Source: Acorus gramineus (lineage: Eukaryota > Streptophyta > Magnoliopsida > Acorales > Acoraceae). Taken from it: 64,000 nt of DNA. Positions 44,865 to 55,967 of this stretch are shown here, in pieces (position 1 is the stretch's first letter; every line of letters starts with the position of its first letter). The position numbers and the translations under genes are program-made. The notes beneath the pieces are model-generated. The model saw nothing but the letters and a program-made list of their open reading frames with translations, was not told the origin of the DNA and did no database searches. The stretch is from contig JAUJYN010000012.1 of assembly GCA_030737835.1 (NCBI GenBank), positions 11,208,729 to 11,272,728 on the forward strand, given 5' to 3'.

Positions 44865-47791
44865 TCAAAATGTTGGTTTTGATATTTCCCGTATTTCCAT
44901 CTGATCTCTGAGCCATATAAGTTCTTGCCTTACCTCTTTTTCGTCATTACCACAAGAAGAATGGTGGCTTACATCAACACCTTCTTGACATTGATGATGA
45001 CCAGGACTACAACAAACTTCATTTGTTGAACTTTCTGATTCGATTCGATTGTCCATATGTATCAACCTCTCGTCTTTATCTGAGGTGGGCTGTTCTGATT
45101 TCTCACTATCTTCATCTGAACCCTGCAAACTCAAATCAGGCTCTTCATAACCCGACCAAATGTCTTCGTAGTGTATGCCATTTGACTCAGAGTGAACAGT
45201 TTCCTCCACCTGGAATGTGATCTCTTCGAATCGACCATGCGTGGCAGCACAACAACACTGAAGAACTTGTGAGTCCTCGCCACCATGTTTGAGGTTGTTT
45301 GGGTGGAGGTAATCAAGGAGAGAACCTGTCGAGGAAGCGTTGGAGGCACAGTTGAGGCAGAAGCTTGGACTGGGTTTCCATTTGGGTACCAATGAAGCGA
45401 TTTCTCCGTCTATCATGTATGCTATATTGGTTACATTTTGATCAGTTATATCCAACTCTGATACCATCTCTGTCGCGACCCCTAATGCAGTGTCATTTTC
45501 GATGTCAAAAGGGAAGTAGATGTTCCGTATTCGACCTGCAAGAACATGTATCATTACGAGTCCAGTTCTATAAAAGCTTCTTTATGTTTGTCATGCAATC
45601 AAAGTTTCTTCGTGCTTCAATTTCAGTTCTAAATATAGGACCGAAAATCATTACTGGATCAACTAAGTACAGAGTTTGTAGATTCGAAATGAAAAGAACC
45701 AACCATATATTTAAATGAACCTATTCTGATTTGGAACTCTTTGAATATCCAAATTGTTATTTAAGAATCTGATAAAATTTTGACACATTCCCTTTGAAAA
45801 TTTACGCCATCTAATATCAATGATGTAGCTGATACCAACAATATATAGAATGGATTGGATTTATCAAGTTTAGTACTTGTAATTGACCATTTGTTATACA
45901 GGTCGATCTTGGCAATATCATTTCAAAGCAGGTTGCAAATGCATAAGAATCTTATGTAGTATGACTGTCATGATTATGGTGATGCTTATTCTAACAATAC
46001 TTGTGTGTGTAAACAAACCTATTCGTCTATCTTAATAAACTTAGAATGGCTATTGGAATCACAGGTGTCTTGAATATTCTCACCTTCTTTATCAGCAATC
46101 CTTAGGCGAAGAGATATGCCTCCATCATCTCTCATCCTCCCCTTGATTGAGATATCCACATCAATGAATGGCTCATCATCATGGCTACTGAAGAGCTCAA
46201 TTTCATGCGGTTCAATCACATCGATAGTTTTATAATCCCATCCATTCTCTAAATCATGACTCAGAAGGCCATTCGGGAACCCGTTGTTAATCATTGGATC
46301 GACGAGATGGGGATGAAATGTAGGTTGCCTCAAAATGGGTACTACACCAGCATCTTCGACAAAATCAACTGGCCTTGGATCCAAGGCACAGCCATCAATC
46401 TGAAGAAATGGATCCTTCAAAAGCTCCCTCGCAGGAAGCCTCTGAGATGCTGTAGCCAAGCATTTCTCCACGAATTGCCTCACTTCAGGGTCCTCCACTT
46501 TATACAGTGCATCCGGTTTTTTACCCTATTGAAAGATTTATTTTTTTTTGTTGTCAAAAATTTAAGAAGACATAACAAAGAAACATCAAACACTTGACAT
46601 AGAAATCCAAAATCTTCTTACAGAGATGACTTTCTTGTAGATCTGAGCAGGGTGGGTGCATTCGCTGTAGGGGTACTCAAAGGTGACCATTTCCAATATG
46701 CACATCCCAAATGAGTATATGTCAATAAGTTCATTGTAGTCCTCCTCATAGACCTCCGGAGCCATGAATTCTGGCGTGCCTGAAACACAAAAAGTCAATC
46801 TAAATAAAGTTATCGATTACCAAGGACAGAAGATTGTTCGATCAGTTACAAGGCGCTGAGATATGTGGACTCACCAACACAATGGGCAGCATGAGATTTG
46901 CGAAGGATCGCGGCAAGGCCAAGGTCGCCGATCTTGACCTCCCCTTGGTTTCCATTGATGAAGATGTTGTCACACTTGAGGTCCCTGTGAATCACAGGTG
47001 GGTCATGACTGTGGAGGTATAGAAGCCCCATGAGTATCTGCCTGCACCAATGCTTCACTGCCCTTATGTTCACCCTCTTGTGCTTCTGTCTATATCTACA
47101 AACACCCCCCCAAAAACGCATACCCACCATCACCAAATGAAATCAAGAGTGTACCCAAATGAATCTAATAACCATGAATGATAATTTCAAGCCAAAATAA
47201 TGGAAAAAAAAATATACAACCCAATTGGACTTACTGTCTGAGGGTGCCAGAGGTGAACATTTCAGTGACAAAATTGATGTTTCTATTGGAAGTGTCAACC
47301 CAAGATGTGTAGAACTTCATGATGTTCTTGTGTTTGAGGGTCTTGAGGAGGTGGATCTCACAATATAGCCTCTCCAGATCTTCTGGACTCTGTAGAAAAT
47401 CATACAGCTTCACCTGATTCCATGCCACTTCTATCCCCTCATATTCATCAAAGGCTCTATATCTGTTCACAAATTTTAAAAAACAACAACAAAAAAAAAA
47501 AACAATTTTTTTTTCACTGAAATCATGAAAAAAAAATACATGGTGGGTATGAAGGGAATGAAAAGAACATACACTATCTTTGAAGCTCCTTTACCCAAAA
47601 CCTCATTGTACTGGCAAAAATCAAGGAAAATAAACACAACCCATATCAATAAATCAACCAAAATAGACAATGAACCACAACAACCAAAACCAAAAAACAA
47701 AAAATCATGAAACACATACTCTGCCATATCTCCCAGTAGGATTAACCTCAACAAAATCTGAATCAGGTTCAAGTTGCTTAACACCCATCAT
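44865..47791 (-). CDS. WNK-type serine/threonine kinase
   Basis: WNK kinases lack the usual Lys of subdomain II; in plants they act in flowering, circadian and abiotic-stress signalling. Seven exons give 609 residues: 47791-47720, 47610-47573, 47462-47235, 47095-46875, 46779-46622, 46525-46084 and 45535-44865, all GT-AG and in frame. The protein starts MMGVKQ, then [20 protein letters not shown]. Lys35 in the Gly-rich loop replaces the catalytic Lys, and Asn52 stands where VAIK has Lys ([11 protein letters not shown]). HRDLKCDN is at residues 149-156, DLG at 170-172, and GTPEFMAPE starts at 187. After the kinase comes an autoinhibitory/PF2-like domain (about 375-440: [36 protein letters not shown]). 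The C-terminus is Ser/Glu/Asp-rich and ends with a charged helix ([19 protein letters not shown]). The loop reads GASKIVY where most plant WNKs have GASKTVY. The second ATG (residue 2) could be the start. I cannot give the subgroup number. Confidence 0.96.
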
Positions 47792-47991
47792 TGTATATCA
47801 ATGTATGACAAACCCACCCTTTTGTGTTCTTCCTCAAAAGACCATCAAAAGACCATCTTTTTTTTATTAGATGAACAAAGCAAAGACCAGTCCTTTCCTT
47901 TCCCAGATGCTAGAAAATGAAAAGAAAAACATTTTTTTTCTGAAGAGAGGGACGCAAGGTATGGGGAACAAATATAAGCTACAATAGACAG

Positions 47992-48175
47992 CGAGAGAGA
48001 GAGAGAGTTCATCAAAAGGACAAGACTCCTGTTACAACTTACAACTCACACACAATGCTTAATATATTGCAAAACCAATAACAGTGGGCACAGGACAGAA
48101 GATGACAAAAAGGGAGGGGGTCCTCTCCATCTCCTCCCCTCCATGGCCCAACCTACACTCACAAGTTCTGTTATT

Positions 48176-48208
<33 letters not shown>
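47992..48208 (-). promoter_or_regulatory. WNK leader/promoter with two GA/CT tracts
   Basis: On the minus strand a TC run (plus strand 47992-48007, GA) and an AG run (plus strand 48180-48208, CT, about 14 units) lie 200 and 390 bp upstream of the start. Such Y-patch/GAGA tracts are common in plant core promoters and leaders and can bind BPC (GAGA-binding) factors. The role here is inferred. Confidence 0.45.
48180..48208. repeat. (CT)14 microsatellite
   Basis: This is an uninterrupted CT dinucleotide run of 29 bases upstream of the WNK gene. Confidence 0.95.
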
Positions 48209-48210
<2 letters not shown>

Positions 48211-48525
48211 CGGCATTCATGGAGGGCCATAAAAGTTTCTCGGCAATTTCTCGTGATACAAGATATTGACACGTATTTTTGCATTGGACACTCGTATAAT
48301 AAATAAACAAATAAAAAAGAAGGATGATGTTATTACTACTATAATCTCGCTTGTAGTCTTCTCGGTTGTTTTGTCTTTAAAAAATATTATATTATTTATT
48401 TATGTGATATTTTAATTTTAATATGTATTTATATAATAAAATAAAAATTTTTATAAAATTAAAATACAAAATTGAATGAATTAAATATATATTTTTTCTA
48501 CGTTTATCTTTATAAATAGAATGTT

Positions 48526-48800
48526 GGGATTTTTAATTTTAAGTCCTCATAAATCATCATATTTAATAATCGATCCTTCCCTTCTTCGTATTTAGGTTTT
48601 AGTTTCCAGATTTAAATGATAGTTTCTTTTTAGTCCCTGAGAGGGACCTATCCATAAATTATTTAATTTATTTTTTAGTCCCTGTGAGGGACCTATCCAT
48701 GAATTATCCTTTAAATCGGGGGACTAAAACCTAAATACAAAAAAGGGAAGGATCGATCACTAAATATGATGGTTTGTGGGGACTTAAAACTAAAAATCCC
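48526..48800. mobile_element. Mutator-like foldback MITE
   Basis: The two halves are inverted copies of each other for about 100 bp: left GGGATTTTTAATTTTAAGTC, right reversed GGGATTTTTAGTTTTAAGTC, continuing through CATCATATTTA and ATCGATCCTTCCCTT to TATTTAGGTTTTAGT. The 9-base flanks TAGAATGTT (48517-48525) and TAGAATGTA (48801-48809) match at eight positions, which fits a Mutator-type 9-bp duplication. Two direct repeats of TTTTTAGTCCCTG-GAGGGACCTATCCAT lie in the middle (about 48630 and 48678). There is no coding region. Confidence 0.75.
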
Positions 48801-49227
48801 TAGAATGTATTGTGTGAGATGAACTGATATATGATTGCATAATTTTTTTTTTTTTACTGTAACAAAGCCTTTGATTTTATTTTTTTGAAATTACATAGGT
48901 GAAAACTGAAATATAGTTTTTAATAAATATATTGCTACTTCTTCCTTTTTGAAGGTTGGGGGCTCACGAGAGTTGCATTTTTTTAGGTGGGAATTACTAT
49001 CATGGTCATTTTACAGGGGATTGAAACTGAAAAGTTTTGTTTTTTTTTTTTGGATTTAATTATCAGATAAGTTTGGATTTGAGTCTTTTTTTTTTAATTA
49101 TTGTCTTTTGTGTATATTGTACACTAAATGGAAGGTTCACCTGCTAAATATTCTTGTTCTTGACTGGTGACTGGTTATTAAACACTTTTTAATGGACTAA
49201 TACGACGTGTGAACAATGTTTTAAAAA

Positions 49228-49703
49228 GGATAAAGTGCGTTTGGACCCTGAAATTTTTGAAACCTCCAAAACCAGCCCCTGAAGTTTGAAACATACACTC
49301 GTACCCCTATCGTTTGAATTTTTTTGTTAAGAGAGAACAAAATTACTTTAAAGGTATTATTTTACCATTTAATTAATTTTAAAAATATAAAAAAAAGAGC
49401 TAATGAATTAACTTTGGATATGCTATATGAATATTAATTAAAACATTAATCAACTCTTCAATTATATCTAAAATGTATTTTTGTGAGAGTTAACTCACAC
49501 GGCAATTAATTAAAAAGTAAAAACAACAATTAATTAAAAAGTAAAAACACGATAATAATTTAATTAAAAGAATAAAACTGTACTTTTGTCATATTTTAAC
49601 GGAAAATCTAACTGCAAGGGATACAAATGCATATTTTTTGAACCTCAAGAAGTGTTTTATGCAGGTTTAAATTTTTTTAGGAAATTCAAATGTATTTTAC
49701 CCC
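49228..49703. mobile_element. candidate Mutator-like MITE
   Basis: The left end GGATAAAGTGCGTTTGGACC and the right end reversed GGGTAAAATACATTTGAATT are related, and the similarity continues inwards (GAAATTTTTGAAACCT against CTAAAAAAATTTAAACCT; ACTCGTACCCCT against CATTTGTATCCCTTGCAG). That gives diverged terminal repeats of about 100 bp. No clear target-site duplication is visible. A 25-bp unit TTAATTAAAAAGTAAAAACA is tandemly repeated inside (49505-49550). Confidence 0.5.
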
Positions 49704-49872
49704 CATGCCATTAGATTAAAATATGTCCCTACAATTTTGATCAATTAAAATATGTCTGAGTTGGGGCTTCTGGTCCACTTAACTCTCAAAACTTGACTAC
49801 AATTAAGAGATATTTTACTATTATGCTAATGTAAAAAAAACATGTAACCATCATAATATCAATTGGTTGCAC

Positions 49873-49972
49873 GTTTTTTTTTTTTTTGATATCGGATGGG
49901 GGTCGCGATTGATTTTACTGTTAATCTGGGAAGACTACCTTCATCTATTTGTCTAGGTCCCACGAAAATGTC
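49873..49972 (-). mobile_element. SINE 3' end, 5'-truncated
   Basis: Read on the minus strand this matches the 3' half of the unit at 55770-55967 (TGGGACCTAGACAAATAGAT, GTCTTCCCAGATTAA, GTAAAATCA, ending GATATC plus a 14-A tail). An 8-bp duplication GGTTGCAC flanks it (49865-49872 and 49973-49980). Confidence 0.65.
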
Positions 49973-50751
49973 GGTTGCACTTTATTGTGCAACTCTAAGT
50001 CAGTTAACCAATTTTTCTTCCAATGTGATCATTATATCACATAATAAATTGATAGAAATATCAAAGTACTCAGATTTATATATGTTTGGTAAACATTTTA
50101 ATAATTGTTTTCCTTTGGAGAGTTGTAATGATCATGACAGTCAAAGTTGGAATTCAAAGATCATTGGATAAGATTATTTCCCATTAATTTGTTGGTTGAA
50201 CTTAAAAGATATGTTTATAAAAAAAAAGGAACCATAGCTACATCAAGTCTTGCTAATAACAACATTGAAAAGTTGTGTGAAAAAAAAAAACCTTTGAACT
50301 GAAAATTAAATAAGACTATGTTTCCACTATTTATCTTGGACCTGTAATTGTCCAAGCATATCCTAGTATTAATAGTAGTTTGATCTAATGCGTCGGGGAT
50401 TTTGTAACTCATAAAGGGACCCAGTGCCCAAAAGATTGAAAATGAGATGGCATGCATGTTCAATAAAGGCAAAACTCATTATTCCATAAAATATAAGACA
50501 TTATAAGACTACTTTAGTTTAAATAATATTTTTGTTTAAGACTTTAGTAGATATTCATTGATATCCAATATTATCATTCCCTATTTATGATTAGTGGGAC
50601 GGTGGGAGGTTGATTATAGAAACTTTCTGAAAAATCTACTATCATTTGAAATAAGTGGGATGCACGTATCTCCGATTCTCTTTCTTTATTGAATTTTTCT
50701 TCTTTTTCTATAGGTTTCCAGCTGGTTTTTTTTATTAACATTTAAAAAAAA

Positions 50752-51178
50752 AGAATTTTTAGTTTTAAGTATATGTAAACATATCTATTTAGGAATCGGT
50801 CTTTCACTTCTTCATTTTTTTTTTTAAGTCTCCATATTCAACCGTGTATTTGGTTTTTAGTCCCTCCATCAAACGTCCGTCCATACACTGTTAATTTGTG
50901 AAATGTGATTTTATTTTTAAGTCCTCATAAACTATGTTATTTAGTGATCAGTCCCTGTAAAATATGAAGAAGGGATAGACTGATCACTAAATAACATAGT
51001 TTACATGGATTTAAAAATAAATTACATTTCACAAATTAACGGTGTATGGACGGACGTTTGACGGATGGATTAAAAATCAAATAGGTGGTTGAATATGAAG
51101 ACTTGAAAAGAAATATGAAGAATGGAGGGATCAATCCCTAAATAAACATGTTTACAGATATTTAAAAATAAAAATTCC
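50752..51178. mobile_element. long foldback element, 427 bp
   Basis: The left arm (50752 to about 50954) and the right arm (about 50967-51178) are inverted copies over their full length, with a loop of about 12 bases. Shared stretches include ACGTCCGTCCATACAC, TTAATTTGTGAAATGT and AAACTATGTTATTTAGTGAT. The outer 35 bases of each arm and the inner part near the loop resemble each other (TTTTTAAGTC..CATAAAC..TATTTAG..ATCAGTC), so the arm itself holds two related modules. It is related to the foldback at 48526-48800. There is no coding region. A transcript would form one long hairpin, a good source of small RNAs. Confidence 0.8.
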
Positions 51179-52499
51179 TTAAGAAAAAGTTGCCTTTTTT
51201 TTAAAAAAATAGACTTTTCAACCTAAAAAGGCAGCTTTTTATTTTTTTATTAAAAGATGATCCATTTTACATCATTATTACACATTTAATATATATATAT
51301 AAATAGATTTTTTTTAAAAATTGTCCTGAAAGAGAGTAGAGAAAGCTAGAACTTGCCTCACTATCATCACAATCAAATATAGTCTTTAGAGAACTATATC
51401 AAATATTTTAATACATGTATCAACTCAGACCTTTTAGATACAGTCAAATCTTATTTCACATTTAACAAACACGAATAATTTTTTAATTTAATTAATATAT
51501 TTAAATATATGTATTTTATTAGTTTGAACTTTGAAGTGATTAGGTGACATGTCATAAAGAAGAGAGTTGCACAGAAAGAAAGATTGATGATTGAAAACGG
51601 ATTACCTCTTTAAAAGATAATAAAAACAAAGGCAAGGTTAATTAAATTTGAAAGAGAATACAATATAATTGAATTTAAACAATACATAGTATAAACATAT
51701 ATAATTTACAATAAATATCAGTTTTAGATATTTTTTTAGAACATATATTTTACTATTTTAGAGATAAATAAGTTTAGAGAGAGAGAACAAAATCGATTCT
51801 CTTGTTAAAACACATTCCCACACATGTTTAGAGCATTTGACATTTAATCCGGTTTATAGTTTCTATTGTAGTTTAGAAACGATTCTTCAATCGTCTATAA
51901 AATTAATTTTAATTTTTTTTTAAAATACATTAATATATTTTAATATAAATTTTATTTTTTATAATAATATGAATTTTAATAGGGTGTGTATGCATAGGTG
52001 AGAGTTGCATACAAGGACTTATCATTTTCATTTCTCTTGAAGGGCCTATTTTGTAAAATATCTTCCAAATTCGGTTTGTCGTCCATGATTAAATAAGGGA
52101 TTCATATTTGTCATGCCGCATACATGTAGACATAAATAATATATATGCAGAGATTCGGAGGGTTTGATTAATATATAATATTATAATTTAAAGCATTGAA
52201 AGTGACGCCAGATGCGACCAACCGTACACGTTGTGAGGTTCGCAAACGAGGAACCGACCTTGTCTAATAAAGGTTTATAAAAAATTAAGATTTGCATATA
52301 TTAAAGTTTTTTTTGTTTTGGAAAGATTTGTATATATTAAGTTAGGTACTTTTTAATAGGGATTTCAAACTTGTACAACCCTTTGCTCAGAATATGGGGA
52401 GGGGAATAATATGTTTAATTCTAGAATCCTTTTTATTTTTTGTTTAATTAATATAGATAAGTTGACATTATATCTCGTTTAATTTAACTTATAGGAAAA

Positions 52500-52985
52500 A
52501 ATTTAAATAATCCCTTGTAAACTGTTTAAAATTCATATAACTCTTTTATTTTTTCTAAAATTCATATAACCTCCAGAAAATATCTATGTAAATCCAAATA
52601 ATCCTCTGAGTTAAATTTTCATTGACAGATTATGATTATTTTACGAATATTCTGTCTGATTAATTCTGATTGAAAATATAATATATCAAAAACTTCCTAC
52701 AATGTGTTAAAAATGTAAAAAATCTTCTGTAAATGATGATTTTACCTCTCTTGATAGAATTTTATAATTTATTTAGAATGATAAAATCGTCATGTACAGA
52801 AAGGTTTTTCATATTTTTAACAAATTATATAAATTTTTTACTATACTGTATTTTCAATCAACAAAATAGAATATTCATAAAATATTTTTCATCTGTTAAG
52901 AAAATTTAATTCTGAAAATTATTTTAATTTATATAAATGTTTTCAACGAGTTATATGAATTTTTTAAAAATGCAAGGGTTAAATA
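52500..52985. mobile_element. imperfect foldback element, about 490 bp
   Basis: Left and right arms are inverted, diverged copies around a centre near 52745. Shared parts include AAAATTCATATAACTC, TTAAATTTTC-TGACAGAT, ACGAATATTCTGT against TGAATATTCTATT, and TCTGATTGAAAATA. One arm-like piece also occurs at 14110-14285 in the QCR7/J-protein promoter region. There is no coding region and no clear target-site duplication. Confidence 0.6.
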
Positions 52986-55769
52986 GAGGTAATGCACTTT
53001 AACTCACGTGCACTTGTCGGCTTAAAATGTAAGAATAAGTTAACATCCCGGTATTCCCAAAACCACTGACCCCCCCGAAACAGCATCGGTGAACCCCACA
53101 TCACAACCGTCAAATCACGATCATGAGCGTAAGATAGGCCGCCAACCATCGGTGATCGTAACATTAATCTCACCATGAATGTGTTTAGTGAATACGGTTT
53201 TGTTTTAAGAAGTGACCGCATAACAGTAGATGAAACTTACGTGGGCACACGTAGGTTTGCATGTGCCGTACGTACACAAAAATGTGTACGTGTCGGGCCC
53301 TTGGAATTGAAGTACTGTTTGGATGTCTTCTGGATCTGGATAAAGATAAGATGCCCTGTTTAGTTGTTTCATGCCAGCTTTTCTATTACTGGCTCTATAT
53401 TGGATCCTTGTGTACACATATACATTACAAATTTTTTTTTTCAAATATTTTGTCTCATTTTGTATTTGTAGGATTTATCAGGTTTTATGTTAGTACAATT
53501 GTACATGAAGCTGTGTTTCCATTAGTACATGGCACATGCATCATGTGTGGGAGAGAGAGTATATTCAATTAGTGGGGAAAGGATCAGCTTTTCTATGGGT
53601 CCTTTTTATGGTTTAATAAAACTTGATTTAAAAAAAATTATTTTAATTAATCATGTTATTTTTAGAATAGTTTGAAAATATGTTTGTACTCTTCAATTTG
53701 TAATTCTTATGAAATAAAAGCACTTCTAAATGAGTTTGCGGGCGATCGCTATGCCTGAATACCTAAGAGCATCTCTAATGAGTTACATTCAGTACTGAGG
53801 GTTTGATCCATTTGTGTCAGTCTCCAATCAGGACGCTTACGGAGCATGTAAGATATATTTTGTTAATTAATTTTTTGAATGTGTTAGCCTCTAATTACGG
53901 ACTTACAAAAATGATGGGATTCAGATCTTACTAGATTTTATCTCCAGAGCTCAACTCAATTATTAGTGTACCAACTCCATTACGGAGGATCATGTGAAAT
54001 ACTATTCCAACATGAGACACTATCTACATCTCCATTTTATTTAAAAAATATTTATTGGATTCAATCAGTTATTGGAGAAAATATGAATTCTTAAATATCA
54101 TCAGTATCCAATAGAATAGTGAAATATATACCCAACAATTGATTGTGTATTTCGATTTATATGTTGTTCAATTCGATTAAAGGGGTCTCCAATTCGATAC
54201 TTATCAAACTGATCAGATCCAGTAAAGTAAATATCCTATTTATTTATTTTTTAATATATTCCATCCATCAACATCAAGAAAGCACCCCGCACTCATTTAT
54301 CTCCTCAACACATCAATGTGACAAACTTTAGGATGTGTTGAGAGATTAAGTGAGAATTTTTTAAAATGTCCTCAAAGTTATTTTAATCCATGCCTGTCTC
54401 TGTTTATAATAGTTACAAGGGGTTATCATATGTTATGAAGACATTACTATTGATGAAACAAATATTTTTTTTACTGTAAGGGATTTATCCGTTTAGTGGA
54501 ATGGACAGTACCACGAAATGAGGGTTTAGTGCACGTTTTAGAACCATTATAAGTTTCAGTAAGTGCACGTGACTAATAATATATATTAGTTGTAAATGAG
54601 ACAAAAAGAAAAAAAGAAAAAAAAAGATTGTGTATAACAACCTTGTTGTTGAAGCATATTAATCACTACTGCTACTACTATATATATATAAAAATTGCTA
54701 CCTCTTTTTCCCTCAGCTTCTTTGATTTGAGAGTATTTCGTTTATAAAATTTTTATTTCACCATCTAGATTTGGGAATGTGCGGGTTTTATTTTTGAAAA
54801 ACTGAAAATTCTCAAACGCGGATGTAAAAATGTTTTTCTGTTATGTGTCCCCACCTTATCTCATCAATTCTTTTAGTGTAAAATCATTAGCGTTAAAAAA
54901 GTTATTGAAAAAATAGTTTTTGAAAAGCTTAAGTTTGAAACGCAGAATATGAATATCTCTGCGTTTCAATATCAAATTCAAATGCAACCTTAACTTTACA
55001 TTTTAAAAAGTAAATATTAACAAAACAAAAGTTATATTTTCAAAACGTTATTTAAAAGCTTTTAATCCATCAAATTAAATGTAATAACAGTTACAACTAT
55101 ATAAACCGATTTTATCAGTTTGAAAACACGTATGAAAATAAGATTTTGAATTAAGTGACTTAAATAAACTTGATTCATGGAAAACGAATTTATTTTGCTT
55201 TTTAAAAATTAACATTTTTGTATTAAAAGTTAAAAGTAACTTTTTAATTAAATCAACTTTTTAAAATACATTTGACAACATTTTTTAGCTTTCTGTTTAA
55301 TTAAAAGCGAAATCTATTTAATTAATAAGTGATACCAAACAGTTAATAAAAAATTTGAAAATTATATAAAATACCAACATTATGTGCACTAAATAACTTT
55401 GACAAGTACATATTTCATTGATTCCTCAAAAATATTATATCAAAAATATTAAACTAATTAATCATACACAAAAATACAAGCACAATCTGTCCATGGTCCA
55501 ATCCGCTATGTCCCACTTATCTTTTCAGTTTGGACTTTGTATTTTAATGTTTTTAACATTTTATGTATAATTTTTTACATTGTCTAAAAAAAAAATCCGT
55601 CCATGGTCCGGCCATGAAAATAAAGTCTCAACGTACTAAAAAATCAAATATTTTTTTCTAACACTAAATACTCTAAGACCCATGCATGCGAACATCATGT
55701 GCTTGAACCATATATTATAATGGATAATTATTGTACATAATATTTGGCTTTTCAAAAAGTTTTAAATAA
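52986..55769. other. gene-free stretch
   Basis: AT-rich sequence with no supportable gene. Near 54772-54990 there is a candidate MITE whose ends (GGGAATGTGCGGGTTTT at the left, CAAATTCAAATGCAACC at the right) are weakly inverted. Near 53765 the phrase AGAGCATCTCTAATGAG resembles ends of other plant MITEs, but a partner end is not clear. Confidence 0.45.
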
Positions 55770-55967
55770 AAGTTGGTTTAGGGCTTACCTGTGTTAAGGG
55801 TAGGTCTTGAGTTCGAATCTTGATGCTGTGTCATACCTCCTATTTGTTAGACGAAATTCAAAATGATTTTCTATGGGACCAGGAACAAGCAGACGAAAAC
55901 AGCTTTCTCAGCTTGATCGTAAGGTCAGCCCACGAGGAGTCCCTCCGTCATTAAAAAAAAAAGAAAA
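55770..55967 (+). mobile_element. SINE-like element, longest copy
   Basis: The left part has a box A-like GTTGGTTTAGGGCTTACC and a box B-like GAGTTCGAATCTTG (near 55809-55822), as in tRNA-derived SINEs. The right part (GGGACCAGGAACAAGCAGAC, GCTTTCTCAGCTTGATCGT, AAGGTCAGCCCACGAGG) is shared with the truncated copies at 19657-19743 and 49873-49972. It ends in an A-rich tail at about 55952-55967. I could not find its target-site duplication, so the left border is approximate. Confidence 0.65.

Noticed and set aside
55807..55822. Possible tRNA gene (TTCGAATC box B)
   Set aside because: No acceptor stem or full cloverleaf can be formed and an A-rich tail follows, so it is a SINE promoter remnant.
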